A stretch of DNA of 64,000 nucleotides from Aquimarina sp. AU58. Its GTDB lineage: Bacteria; Bacteroidota; Bacteroidia; Flavobacteriales; Flavobacteriaceae. Shown here piece by piece: positions 27,181-36,370 of this stretch. The first letter of the stretch is position 1. Each line of letters starts with the position of its first letter. The notes under the pieces were generated by a model, which worked only from the letters and a program-made list of their open reading frames with translations, ran no database searches and had not been told where the DNA came from. The stretch covers positions 3,381,826 to 3,445,825 of the forward strand of contig NZ_OMPD01000014.1 in NCBI RefSeq assembly GCF_900312745.1. The letters are read 5' to 3'. The position numbers were made by a program, and so were the translations under genes.

Positions 27181-28473
27181 CTATTCGCTATCCACTATTC
27201 CCTTTATCGTATTTGCCATTACTTTGGTCAACTCCCTTCTACTGTATTTTCCCACTCCAATAACGTGAGATGCTAATGTTCCTTTTTGAAACTGAACAAA
27301 GTATTCAAGTATCTGTGCTTTTATCTTTTCATACTCTTGATACTCAAAAAAAGTACCCGAATTTGTTTCCGAAATTAATCTTGAAACATCTGCCCCTTTA
27401 GGGCCAATGGCAATAATAGGTCTTGTAGAAACCATATATTCAAACAATTTACCGGGTATAATGCATCGGGTATCTTTACTATCGATTTCAATCAATAGTA
27501 AAACTTGTGAACTTCTTTGAATTTGGATAGCATCTATGTGCGGGACATAACCTTTCAGTTCTAAAAAATCTGATAATCCAGCTTCCCGAATTGAAGACAA
27601 TACATCATCACTAACGGCTCCTACCAATTGTAATCGAAATGCTTCAGAAAATGCTTTATTTTCTTCGATTAAATCATACAAGGCCTTCCAAAGATTCTTT
27701 GGATTTCTACCAGACAATAAGGATCCTATGTGTGAAATAGTAAACGTAGTATCCAAAACTGTTTCGGGGATCGATTCTTTGTCATAGCCATTAGTGATTA
27801 CAGAAATTGGAGTATCTGTAATCTCTTTAAACTCTTTTTTTGTTATAAAACTGGTAACAACAATATGATCGGCAGTGTTTAATACTGCCTTCTCCATAGA
27901 TGTATGCTTTTGCATAGATCGCTTTGTAAGTTTCAGCTTATCATGATATCCAATGGTAGTCCAGGGATCCCTAAAATCAGCAATCCACTTTGCGCCTGTA
28001 TGTTGTTTCAACCCCTTTCCTATCAAGTGGATACTATGAGGCGGACCTGTAGTAATTATGGTATTAATTTTATTTTCTGAAAGATACTTTTCTAAATATC
28101 TTACCGAAGGTTTTACCCAGAATTTGCGGGCATCTGGAATAAAAAAATTACCCCGTATATACAATAGCAGTCGCTGTATAAAAGACTGCTTTGCTGCACC
28201 AGCAATAATACCTTTACTTATCGTTTTGGTCTCATTTTTAGAAAAAACCTGTGCAAAACGATATGGTTCAAAAATAGGTTGTTTTAGCACTTCTATTCCT
28301 TCAGGGATTTCAGATAATAAAGAAGTATCTTCTAGAGGGTATGTAGGATTTTCGGGCACATATACTATTGGTTCTATACCAAAATATCTAAAGTACTTAA
28401 CAAACTTAAGCCACCGCTGTACTCCAGGACCTCCCGCAGGTGGCCAATAATATGTAATGATCAGGATCTTCAC
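27181..28473 (-). CDS. glycosyltransferase family 4 protein
   Basis: The 430-residue protein begins MKILIITYYWPPAGGPGVQRWLK, the typical N-terminus of GT4-like enzymes with a glycine-rich donor-binding loop. It continues with ITTGPPHSIHLIG, WIADFRDPW, VVTSFITKKEF and a GT-B C-terminal domain with PGKLFEYMVSTRPIIAIGP. It probably adds a sugar to a cell-surface glycan or lipid in the cytoplasm. It lies 8 bp downstream of the YfhO gene on the same strand, so the two are surely co-transcribed, and both may act in glycan assembly. Confidence 0.9.
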   Translation of the reverse strand: MKILIITYYWPPAGGPGVQRWLKFVKYFRYFGIEPIVYVPENPTYPLEDTSLLSEIPEGIEVLKQPIFEPYRFAQVFSKNETKTISKGIIAGAAKQSFIQRLLLYIRGNFFIPDARKFWVKPSVRYLEKYLSENKINTIITTGPPHSIHLIGKGLKQHTGAKWIADFRDPWTTIGYHDKLKLTKRSMQKHTSMEKAVLNTADHIVVTSFITKKEFKEITDTPISVITNGYDKESIPETVLDTTFTISHIGSLLSGRNPKNLWKALYDLIEENKAFSEAFRLQLVGAVSDDVLSSIREAGLSDFLELKGYVPHIDAIQIQRSSQVLLLIEIDSKDTRCIIPGKLFEYMVSTRPIIAIGPKGADVSRLISETNSGTFFEYQEYEKIKAQILEYFVQFQKGTLASHVIGVGKYSRRELTKVMANTIKGIVDSE

Positions 28474-28481
28474 AATATACC

Positions 28482-30923
28482 TTACTTATCTTCTTTTGTT
28501 AAAGATAGCAAACTCCCTGTTTTCTTATATTGAAAATACAATCCGCCAAGCACCAGTAAAACCAAAAGAATAGAGCTCGTAAGCGTAATGGTACTTCCTG
28601 TTTTTACAACCTGAGGTTCGAATTTAAATTCTATCGAATGCTTTCCTGCTGGTACTTTTAGGCCTCTTAACATATAATCTACCGGGTATATAGGTGTAGT
28701 TTCGCCATCAATATATGCGTTCCAACCATCTTTATAGTATGTTTCAGAAAAGACAATAAAACCTGGATTAGCAGCATAGACATTATATGCCAGATGATTA
28801 GGTTGAGTTTTAGAAATTGATACTGTAGAAATACTATCTTTATTAGGTTTAAAATCTCCTAATTCGCCTTGATAATCTTTTCTAATAACCGCCGTCTTTT
28901 TGGTATCTATAGTATTTAATGATTCAAATTCCTTTTTATAATTGTCTACAAATTTTAGTTCTTCTACAAACCAGGCTGCTCCATTAATTGAAGGGTTTTG
29001 CTGAACGTCTAGCTGTCCTTCTTTATTTTGTTGAATTACATATTTTACATTAAGCATATTAATTACTTCCAGATTACCTTTGGCAATATGGCCGAAATAC
29101 ATATCTTCCATTTTTCTGGGACGTACTGCAGTATACCCATTAATAGAATTAAAGAAGTAATTCGTGTGTGAATTATTAAAACCTCTAGCCTGATCTAATA
29201 CTCTAAAATAAGATTCGTCTTTTAGAATTTCTTTATCCACCGCTGTTGGTTGAAAATAATTTCTGTATTCACGCTTAGAGATAAAACCCTCATTATCAAC
29301 ACTACGTCTATCTACGGTAACCAAATCTATTACAATTAGTGCTCCTAGTGCGATAAGGGTAATATTTTCTGAAAACTTTTTCTTTAAACTAAGCCAAAGC
29401 ACACCTCCCATTAGAATTATAAACAGAAGTGAACGCAAACTATCGCTTTTCATGATTGCAATTCGATCTTCTTTGATAGCATCAAAAATAGCAGGTTGTT
29501 CAATCCCTAATCGAACTTCTGAAGATGATTTGAAACTAAATAAACTTCCTCCAAACAGCCAAAAAAGCAGACACAATCCTCCAAAAACTCCTAATGAAAT
29601 TAAAAATTTCTTTTGCCTTTCTTCAATAGATATTTTGTCATTAAAGAAACGATGTAATCCAAAAACAGCGGTAATAGGTATTAATAACTCTAAAATGACC
29701 TGAATACTTGATACTGCTCTGAACTTATTATAAAAAGGTACATAATCAATAAAAAATCTTGTTAGAAATTCTAAATTCTTACCCCAACTTAAAGCGAGAG
29801 ATAATATCATTCCTGCCAGTAGCCACCAGCGAAGCCTTCCTTTAACCAATAACAACCCTAAAAGGGCTAAAAACACTACTGTTATTCCTAAATATGGAGG
29901 AGCTTCTACAAAAGGTTGTTCTCCCCAATATAGTCCTGTAACTTTAGCATAATAATTAGCTTGCTCTCTTGGCTGTCCTAATTCAATCAATTTTTGATAA
30001 AAAGCAGAATCTGTACCCAAATCAGATGCTCTACCCAATCCCATTAATTTAGGAACAAAAAGGTTTAGTGACTCTAATTTACCATAACTGTATTCTGTAA
30101 TATATTCATAATCCAATCCATTCTTTTCTGAAGAAGTCGCTGTGGTTTCTGCCAATAAATTTTTACCTCTAATACTGGTATCAACATATTCTGATGTAGA
30201 TAATAAAGTTGTTGCATTTGTCGCCAATCCTAATAACACGGCTAGTACCAATGTTCCTACAGATTTAAAAAAATGTGGAATTTCTTTTTTTCGTATAGCG
30301 TCGATAAAATAAGCTACTCCCATGACTAGAGTAAGTAACCCCAGATAATATGTCATCTGATAATGATTGGCTTGTATTTCTAAGCCCATGGCCAGTGCTG
30401 TCAATAAAAAACCCCAAACATATCTTTTCTGAAAAACCATTATAATTCCCGAAAGAACTAACGGAAAGTAAGCAATAGCATGTGCTTTAGAATTATGCCC
30501 CACTCCTATTATGATAATTAAATATGCCGAAAATCCAAAGGCTAATGCTCCCAAAATAGCAATTTTCCATGGGATGCGCATTACAAGCATCAAAATATAA
30601 AAGCTAAGCAAGTAAAGAAAAAGATAATCTGCTGGTCTAGGTAAAAAACGAATCAAACGATCCAATTTATCCATGTAATCATGCGGAAATTTTGCTCCCA
30701 ACTGATAAGTAGGCATTCCTCCATAAGCAGAATTATTCCAATACGTTTCTTTACCGGTATTAGTGCGATAATCGTTTTGTTGTTTAGCCATACTCTCATA
30801 ATGCTTTATATCATTCTGATAGAGCATTTTCCCACTTAATACTGGGTTAAAATAAGCTAATGAAACTATTACAAAACCTAAAACGACAAGAATATGAGGT
30901 AAAAATCTTTTAATTAAAGACAT
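28482..30923 (-). CDS. YfhO family multi-pass membrane protein
   Basis: The 813-residue integral membrane protein has about 12 hydrophobic helices in the first 540 residues, a region containing YWNNSAYGGMPTYQLGA and GVGHNSKAHAIAYFPLVLS. A large soluble domain follows (about 550-770) and a final helix near 780-800 (TLTSSILLVLLVLGGLYFQY). This matches YfhO (PF09586), a GT-C-like family; in Firmicutes YfhO glycosylates lipoteichoic acid. In Bacteroidota the substrate is unknown. The pairing with a GT4 enzyme 8 bp downstream supports a role in surface-glycan decoration. Confidence 0.9.
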   Translation of the reverse strand: MSLIKRFLPHILVVLGFVIVSLAYFNPVLSGKMLYQNDIKHYESMAKQQNDYRTNTGKETYWNNSAYGGMPTYQLGAKFPHDYMDKLDRLIRFLPRPADYLFLYLLSFYILMLVMRIPWKIAILGALAFGFSAYLIIIIGVGHNSKAHAIAYFPLVLSGIIMVFQKRYVWGFLLTALAMGLEIQANHYQMTYYLGLLTLVMGVAYFIDAIRKKEIPHFFKSVGTLVLAVLLGLATNATTLLSTSEYVDTSIRGKNLLAETTATSSEKNGLDYEYITEYSYGKLESLNLFVPKLMGLGRASDLGTDSAFYQKLIELGQPREQANYYAKVTGLYWGEQPFVEAPPYLGITVVFLALLGLLLVKGRLRWWLLAGMILSLALSWGKNLEFLTRFFIDYVPFYNKFRAVSSIQVILELLIPITAVFGLHRFFNDKISIEERQKKFLISLGVFGGLCLLFWLFGGSLFSFKSSSEVRLGIEQPAIFDAIKEDRIAIMKSDSLRSLLFIILMGGVLWLSLKKKFSENITLIALGALIVIDLVTVDRRSVDNEGFISKREYRNYFQPTAVDKEILKDESYFRVLDQARGFNNSHTNYFFNSINGYTAVRPRKMEDMYFGHIAKGNLEVINMLNVKYVIQQNKEGQLDVQQNPSINGAAWFVEELKFVDNYKKEFESLNTIDTKKTAVIRKDYQGELGDFKPNKDSISTVSISKTQPNHLAYNVYAANPGFIVFSETYYKDGWNAYIDGETTPIYPVDYMLRGLKVPAGKHSIEFKFEPQVVKTGSTITLTSSILLVLLVLGGLYFQYKKTGSLLSLTKEDK

Positions 30924-30955
30924 GATGTGTGTGAGTTTACTAATAAAGAGCCAAA

Positions 30956-31225
30956 TTAATCAATTTCCTCATAATCGATATATTCTCCTACATCTTTATT
31001 AGAATAATTTTGTTTCGATTTTTTTTCAATAGTTACCTCTCCTTCTGTAGACTGCCGGGGTTGTTGATATTGATCAAATTGCTGTTTAAATTTCTCTCCA
31101 GCTTTCTTTGTAACATATCTAAGCAATAGAGGACCAAATAACCGCGTTATTATCTTTAGTCCATAATATACTAAGATTATAATGAGAATTATCTTTAATA
31201 CCCCTTGTAGTGATGCTTCCTGCAT
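30956..31225 (-). CDS. DUF4834-like small membrane protein
   Basis: The 89-residue product starts MQEASLQGVLKIILIIILVYYGLKII, giving one N-terminal membrane helix. A basic amphipathic segment (KKAGEKFKQQF) and an acidic tail ending DVGEYIDYEEID follow. This pattern is that of the DUF4834 family common in Flavobacteriaceae, function unknown. A longer open frame reaches 31414, but the added residues overlap the divergent promoter and resemble no protein, so the start at 31225 is preferred. It lies upstream of YfhO on the same strand, 33 bp away, and is likely its operon leader. Confidence 0.8.
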   Translation of the reverse strand: MQEASLQGVLKIILIIILVYYGLKIITRLFGPLLLRYVTKKAGEKFKQQFDQYQQPRQSTEGEVTIEKKSKQNYSNKDVGEYIDYEEID

Positions 31226-31300
31226 AACATTTTTTTTCAAAAATAATGAACTCTGTATACAATTACATGTAGACAGTCCTAAAAAAATGATAAAATCTGC

Positions 31301-31308
31301 TATATTTG
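31301..31308 (+). promoter_or_regulatory. Bacteroidota -7 element (TATATTTG)
   Basis: TATATTTG ends 17 nt before the ATG at 31326 and decides that start over the in-frame ATG at 31182. Confidence 0.55.
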
Positions 31309-31325
31309 AACCAAATCTATTGAGT

Positions 31326-32990
31326 ATGTACCCTAAGTCTATTCTGTTATTAATTATCACATTTCTATGTACCCTAACGGTTTCTGCACAATATACCGAG
31401 AAGATCAATACCAATAGACCTGGTACATCACAGGGTGCTTTCTCGGTTGGTAATAACGTTTTACAATTAGAAGGTGGTTTTGGCTTTGGAAAAGAAAAAC
31501 ATAAACTCCTTAATACAAAGACAAATGTTTTTAAGTTCGATTATTCTGTGCGATACGGTTTATTAATCGAACAATTAGAACTTAGACTAAATGGTACCTT
31601 TAGAGCAGATGGAGTAAAACAAACCATTGGAGGTAATGAAGAAAAAATAAAGAGAAGTAACTTTGAAGTAAATACGATTGGTGCAAAATATTTGATTTAT
31701 GATCCATATAAGAAGCCAAAAAAAGATTCTACTAATTATGATGAATTAAAAAGCTGGAAAGAGCGTTACAAATTTAAGTGGAAAAGCTTAATCCCAGCAG
31801 TTTCTGCCTATGTAGGAGCCAATTTTGTATCAAAAGACAACCCTTTTACTGCACCTAATGATGATACCTTTAGTCCAAAGATTGTTTTAATGACCCAGAA
31901 TAACTGGACTACGAGTTTGAATGGAAACTGGGTATTGGTAACTAATTTGATTGTCGATAAAGTAACAACAGATGATCCGATTATCGGTTGGATTATTACT
32001 TCTACTCATACAATAAATGAAAAATGGGCTGCTTTTGGAGAATATCAAGGGCAAAAAAGTGATTTTTATAGTGATAATATTCTTAGACTTGGAGGAGCCT
32101 ATTTATACAATAAAGATCTACAACTAGATGCAAACATTGCTTTCAATTTTAAAGATACTCCTTCTATTTTTACTTTTAGTTTTGGGGCATCTTATCGATT
32201 TGATTGGCATACCAAAGACGAGATCATCGAGCAACCAGGATTAGAAGGCGGCATTAAAGAAGGAGAGAAAGAAGAAAATGAGGACGAAGGAGAGAAAGAA
32301 GAAGATGAACAAGATGGGTTGGATGAACTTGAAGAAGGAGAAGAAATAGAAAACGATAGCCTTAAATTGAGAAAAACTCCTTTTGTTAATGATTTTGAAG
32401 ACGATGGTTTCAGAGACGCAATCGAAAGCGACCTTGATCAAAGACGAACTGAAGAACGATTAGAGCGTGAGCGTATTGAAAACGAGAAAATAGCTAAAAA
32501 AGAAGGTAAGAAATTTAGAAAAGAAGAAGCTAGACGTCTAAAACGTGAAGCAAAAGAAGCCAGAAAAGCTGAAAAAGCTGAAATCCAAGCCGAGAAAGAA
32601 AAGCAAAAAATGATCAATGATATTGATGCCGAATTGGATAAAATGGAGAAAGAACAAGGTGTGGATCAAGAACTACAAGATATAGATAAAGAGCTTCAGG
32701 AACTCGAAAAAATGGAAAAAGACTTAGATTCTGATAATCAAGAAAAGGAAGAGAAAAAAAAAGAACAAAAGGAAGAGGAAGATGTAGATGCTGAATACGA
32801 AAAGTATCAAAAGGAACAAGAAAAAACTAAGAAAGCAGAAGAAAAAAGAAGAAGGAAAGAGGAAAAAAAGCGTCAAAAAGAAGAGAAGAAAAGAAAAAAA
32901 GAAGAACAAAAGCGCAAAAGCAAAGAAGAAAAGGATAATAAAACTGATGATTCGGATCTTGATAAAGAATTAGAAAAAATAGATCAGTAA
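31326..32990 (+). CDS. outer-membrane beta-barrel (MetA/phenol-transporter-like) with long charged C-terminal tail
   Basis: The 554-residue product has a signal peptide (MYPKSILLLIITFLCTLTVSA/Q). A barrel-like domain follows, opening with INTNRPGTSQGAFSVG, the start of the transporter/MetA-pathway family (PF13557), and runs to about residue 300 with alternating beta strands (FTFSFGASYRFDW). The last 240 or so residues are almost only E, K, R, D and Q with heptad-like spacing, predicting a long charged coiled coil or disordered region. Such a tail is unusual after a barrel. The start is set by the -7 element. Function is unknown. Confidence 0.8.
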   Translation: MYPKSILLLIITFLCTLTVSAQYTEKINTNRPGTSQGAFSVGNNVLQLEGGFGFGKEKHKLLNTKTNVFKFDYSVRYGLLIEQLELRLNGTFRADGVKQTIGGNEEKIKRSNFEVNTIGAKYLIYDPYKKPKKDSTNYDELKSWKERYKFKWKSLIPAVSAYVGANFVSKDNPFTAPNDDTFSPKIVLMTQNNWTTSLNGNWVLVTNLIVDKVTTDDPIIGWIITSTHTINEKWAAFGEYQGQKSDFYSDNILRLGGAYLYNKDLQLDANIAFNFKDTPSIFTFSFGASYRFDWHTKDEIIEQPGLEGGIKEGEKEENEDEGEKEEDEQDGLDELEEGEEIENDSLKLRKTPFVNDFEDDGFRDAIESDLDQRRTEERLERERIENEKIAKKEGKKFRKEEARRLKREAKEARKAEKAEIQAEKEKQKMINDIDAELDKMEKEQGVDQELQDIDKELQELEKMEKDLDSDNQEKEEKKKEQKEEEDVDAEYEKYQKEQEKTKKAEEKRRRKEEKKRQKEEKKRKKEEQKRKSKEEKDNKTDDSDLDKELEKIDQ

Positions 32991-33099
32991 TTAGTATAAA
33001 AGGCAGGAATAAAACTCTTTAAAGCATCTAAATAAAGAATCTAATGCAATTATTACTAAAATGATCTGTATGCAACCATAATATTTAATAAAAGGATTA

Positions 33100-33107
33100 T
33101 ATATTTG
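33100..33107 (+). promoter_or_regulatory. Bacteroidota -7 element (TATATTTG)
   Basis: TATATTTG ends 20 nt before the ATG at 33128. Confidence 0.5.
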
Positions 33108-33127
33108 TGATGAATTAGAGATGATAT

Positions 33128-34246
33128 ATGATTACGATTAAAGAAATTACTTCAAAAGGAGATTTAACAACGTTTGTTAAATTTCCTTTTGAATTATATA
33201 AAGATTCCCCATACTATGTCCCTTCTATTATCAAAGAAGAAGTAGATGTGATGAATCCAAAGAAGAATCCTGTTTTTAGAAACTCTGATGCAAAATATTT
33301 CTTGGCTTACAAAGGCGATACCATAGTAGGAAGAATCGCTGCAATTATAAATTGGATTGAAGTAAACGAACAAAAAAAACCTAAAGTACGCTTTGGATGG
33401 TTTGATGTGATTGATGATATTGAAGTAACTAAAGCGTTATTAGAAAAAGTTTCAGAATACGGTACTCAACATGGTTTAGAATATATGGAAGGCCCGGTAG
33501 GTTTTTCAAATATGGACAAAGCAGGAATTCTAATTAAAGGATTCGAAGAGTTAAACACCATGATTACCTGGTATAATTACCCTTACTATTCAAAACATAT
33601 GGAGCAGCTTAATTTTGAACCAGCTGCTACATGGGTAGAATACAAAATAAGAGTTCCGAAAAAGACAAAAGAAAAGGTAATAAAATTTGCTGAGGTAATT
33701 AAAGAACGTTATCAGCTTAAGCTTCTCAAATTCAAAAAAAGCAAAGAAATACTTCGGTATGCAGATGATATGTTTGATCTGCTAAACAAAACCTATAGTA
33801 GCTTACAAACTTTTGTTCCTATACAGCAGTACCAGATAGATATGTATAAGAAAAAGTACTTACCCTACCTAAATCCCGAATATATTACCTGCATTGCTGA
33901 TAAAACAGGGAAACTTATAGCATTTTCGATCGTAATGCCTTCATTCTCTAAGGCTTTGAAAAAAATGAATGGTAAAGTATACCCGCTAAGATTTTTACAT
34001 ATCCTAAAAGCACAGCGTAGAAATGATACAGCAGCTTTTTATCTTATAGGGGTTGATCCAGAATACCAAAATAAAGGAGTAACTGCACTTATCTTTAAAG
34101 AAATGAATGAAGCTTTTCTTCGTAATGGGATCGAAGTTGTCGAAACTAATCCCGAACTTGAAGAAAATAAAGCAATCCAAGCCCTCTGGAATGGTTATGA
34201 GCATGAACAACATAAGATGAGACGAACGTTTAGAAAAAACCTCTAA
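33128..34246 (+). CDS. GNAT-fold N-acetyltransferase-like protein
   Basis: The 372-residue protein is of the flavobacterial type starting MITIKEITSKGDLTTFVKFPFELYKDSPYYVPS. It has two halves: an N-terminal one with YFLAYKGDTIVGRIAAIIN and a C-terminal GNAT core with FYLIGVDPEYQNKGVTALIF, which corresponds to the acetyl-CoA-binding motif A. No signal peptide is present, so it is cytoplasmic. The substrate is unknown. The promoter element at 33100 supports the start. It stands alone as a single gene. Confidence 0.85.
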   Translation: MITIKEITSKGDLTTFVKFPFELYKDSPYYVPSIIKEEVDVMNPKKNPVFRNSDAKYFLAYKGDTIVGRIAAIINWIEVNEQKKPKVRFGWFDVIDDIEVTKALLEKVSEYGTQHGLEYMEGPVGFSNMDKAGILIKGFEELNTMITWYNYPYYSKHMEQLNFEPAATWVEYKIRVPKKTKEKVIKFAEVIKERYQLKLLKFKKSKEILRYADDMFDLLNKTYSSLQTFVPIQQYQIDMYKKKYLPYLNPEYITCIADKTGKLIAFSIVMPSFSKALKKMNGKVYPLRFLHILKAQRRNDTAAFYLIGVDPEYQNKGVTALIFKEMNEAFLRNGIEVVETNPELEENKAIQALWNGYEHEQHKMRRTFRKNL

Positions 34247-34592
34247 AGCGTAAATTCCTTTTTCGCCGGTTTTATAACCTCATTTTTTAATTCATATTCA
34301 AAAGAAAACTTCTACTAATCTAAAAGATAATATATTAGAGATGTAGGGTAATCAAACTCTAACCCAACCTATCATAAACCTAAAGCTTTCATTAGAAAAA
34401 CTTTCTTCAATTAAAACATTGTCCTGATTTCTTGAAAGCTAAAAGAATCAGGATAGAATATTATAGCCAAATTCTACATTTACCTCAGTTATGCAATTGT
34501 GATAACAGTAAACACAAAGACATATGCCTGAGTGTCTATAATGGTTCGGGAAAAACCTATTAAACATTAATTTACTTTAAATCATTACTATT
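34247..34592. other. intergenic region upstream of a solitary peptide precursor
   Basis: No open frame is supported. An 8-bp inverted repeat (34422-34429 with 34446-34453) lies in the middle. No TAnnTTTG element is evident before the precursor at 34593. Confidence 0.5.
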
Positions 34593-34739
34593 ATGAAAAA
34601 ACAAAAATTAAATTTCAAAAAATTGTCCCTTGAAAAGTCAACTGTTACAGAATTGAATCTTAGAAAAATTGTTGGTGGAGTACGCATGGATGAGCAGATC
34701 ACCGAGGATCCAACATTAAATGTTACTTGTCATTGCTAA
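34593..34739 (+). CDS. double-glycine peptide precursor (class I lanthipeptide-type leader), 48 aa
   Basis: This short gene encodes MKKQKLNFKKLSLEKSTVTE... with a leader ending KIVGG (residues 25-29) and a core ending LNVTCHC. The leader has the flavobacterial pattern of K-rich start, L-x-L-x-K, hydrophobic residues and a GG cleavage site, the same as the precursors at 43528 and 43797. The 19-residue core has Thr residues and two Cys, usable for thioether or disulfide formation. It is followed immediately by a strong terminator, so it is a single-gene unit. It lies about 9 kb from the exporter genes. Whether the same machinery processes it is inference. Confidence 0.8.
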   Translation: MKKQKLNFKKLSLEKSTVTELNLRKIVGGVRMDEQITEDPTLNVTCHC

Positions 34740-34748
34740 AATACCTAC

Positions 34749-34787
34749 AAAAGGCTACTAAATAGTAACTTTAGTAGCCTTTTTTTA
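34749..34787 (+). terminator. rho-independent terminator of the solitary precursor
   Basis: A perfect 14-bp stem (34749-34762 with 34770-34783) is followed by a run of T. Confidence 0.85.
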
Positions 34788-34839
34788 TAATTCGATTATC
34801 GAATAAATCTCTATTTCAAGAAAAATTGATATTTGTTTT

Positions 34840-36099
34840 TTATTCTCCCATTGCTGCAGCGACAGCAGCAGACATACGTTTATAAGTTCCGTTTTCTAAT
34901 CGTTCTCGTATAGCAGAAAATGCATTAAGTGTTTCTTCTATATCCTCTAAGGTATGAGAAGCTGTAGGAATTAACCTCAATAATATCAATCCTTTTGGTA
35001 TAACTGGATATACTACAATAGAGCAGAAAATCCCATAATTTTCTCTAAGATCTTTTACCAGAGCCATAGCTTCAGGAATACTTCCTTTTAAATATACTGG
35101 CGTTACGCAACTCTGAGTAGTTCCTAAGTCAAAACCTCTTTCTCTAAGTCCATTCTGCAAATTATTTACATTCTGCCATAGTTTAGCTTTTAGTTCGGGC
35201 ATTGTCCTAAGCATATCTAAACGCTTAAGAGCACCTACTACTAATTGCATTTGCAATGATTTTGCAAACATTTGAGAACGTAAATTATATTTTAAATAAT
35301 CTATAATCTCTTGATCGGCAGCAATAAATGCTCCTGTACTCGCCATAGATTTGGCAAACGTAGCAAAATACACATCGATTTGATCCTGAATACCTTGCTC
35401 CTCACCTGTTCCTGCTCCTGTTGCTCCTAATGTACCAAATCCGTGTGCATCATCAACAAACAATCTAAAGTTATACTTTTCTTTTAAAGCTACAATTTCT
35501 TTTAGTCTTCCTTGCTCTCCTCGCATTCCAAAAACACCTTCAGAAATCAGTAAAATCCCTCCTCCGGTCTTTTGTGCCATTTTGGTGGCTCTCATCAAGT
35601 TTTTATCGATACTTTCTATATCATTATGTCGATACGTATATCGTTGTCCTTGATGTAATCGTACTCCATCAATAATACAAGCATGTGCATCTACATCATA
35701 TACAATAATATCATCTTTACTTACCAGTGCATCAATTGTAGAAACCATTCCCTGGTATCCAAAATTTAATAAATATGCTGCTTCTTTATCGACAAACTCT
35801 GCTAATTCATCTTGTAATTGTTCATGAAGATCTGTATGCCCACTCATCATCCTAGCTCCCATTGGATACGCAGATCCATAAGCTGCTGCTGCCTCTGCAT
35901 CTACCTTACGAACTTCTTCTTTATTTGCTAATCCCAAATAGTCATTGATACTCCAGGTAATTACTTCTCTCCCTTGAAACCTCATTCTATTTGATATAGG
36001 CCCTTCTAGTTTAGGAAAAACAAAATATCCTTCTGCCTGATCCGCCCACTTTCCTAATGGTCCTTTGTCTTTATAAATCTTATCAAATAAATCTCTCAT
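34840..36099 (-). CDS. PLP-dependent alpha-oxoamine synthase (serine palmitoyltransferase / cysteate acyltransferase type)
   Basis: The 419-residue enzyme belongs to the family that condenses an amino acid with an acyl thioester. Visible motifs: SINDYLGLANKEEV, YGSAYPMGARMMSGHTDLHEQL, FVDDAHGFGTLG (D217, H219) and the PLP lysine K250 in TFAKSMASTGAF, which matches SPT-type enzymes better than KBL or BioF. Products would be 3-ketosphinganine from serine, or the capnine precursor from cysteate. The cysteine-synthase-like gene just upstream (36371) favours the latter by analogy with known capnine genes; this is inference. A terminator separates the two genes. Confidence 0.88.
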   Translation of the reverse strand: MRDLFDKIYKDKGPLGKWADQAEGYFVFPKLEGPISNRMRFQGREVITWSINDYLGLANKEEVRKVDAEAAAAYGSAYPMGARMMSGHTDLHEQLQDELAEFVDKEAAYLLNFGYQGMVSTIDALVSKDDIIVYDVDAHACIIDGVRLHQGQRYTYRHNDIESIDKNLMRATKMAQKTGGGILLISEGVFGMRGEQGRLKEIVALKEKYNFRLFVDDAHGFGTLGATGAGTGEEQGIQDQIDVYFATFAKSMASTGAFIAADQEIIDYLKYNLRSQMFAKSLQMQLVVGALKRLDMLRTMPELKAKLWQNVNNLQNGLRERGFDLGTTQSCVTPVYLKGSIPEAMALVKDLRENYGIFCSIVVYPVIPKGLILLRLIPTASHTLEDIEETLNAFSAIRERLENGTYKRMSAAVAAAMGE

Positions 36100-36322
36100 T
36101 TATCAAAAAATTGTTTCTTATAAGTGTGCGAAAATACGGAAAATTGATTTGATGACATAATTATATTCAATTTCACTTTTATAAAGTGCTATTTTAACAC
36201 TTTACAAAATCTACTACACAATGAACCATAAGTATTTTAATGATTTCTTGTAATTTAATAAATAAAATTGATATCAATAATTGAGGAAAGTAGGAACCGT
36301 ATTATGAAAATAATATCAAAAA

Positions 36323-36348
36323 AAACATCCCGAAATATCGGGATGTTT
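36323..36348 (-). terminator. rho-independent terminator of the cysteine-synthase-like gene
   Basis: AAACATCCCGA (36323-36333) pairs with TCGGGATGTTT (36338-36348) around a 4-nt loop, followed on the minus strand by T6. It implies that the two PLP-enzyme genes are separate transcripts or only partly coupled. Confidence 0.85.
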
Positions 36349-36370
36349 ATAATTCTATTTTAATTATATT

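Noticed and set aside
34466..34486. AAATTCTACATTT upstream of the solitary precursor as another copy of the island's regulatory word
   Set aside because: The right half does not match (CATTT rather than GAATTT) and its position relative to a promoter cannot be established.
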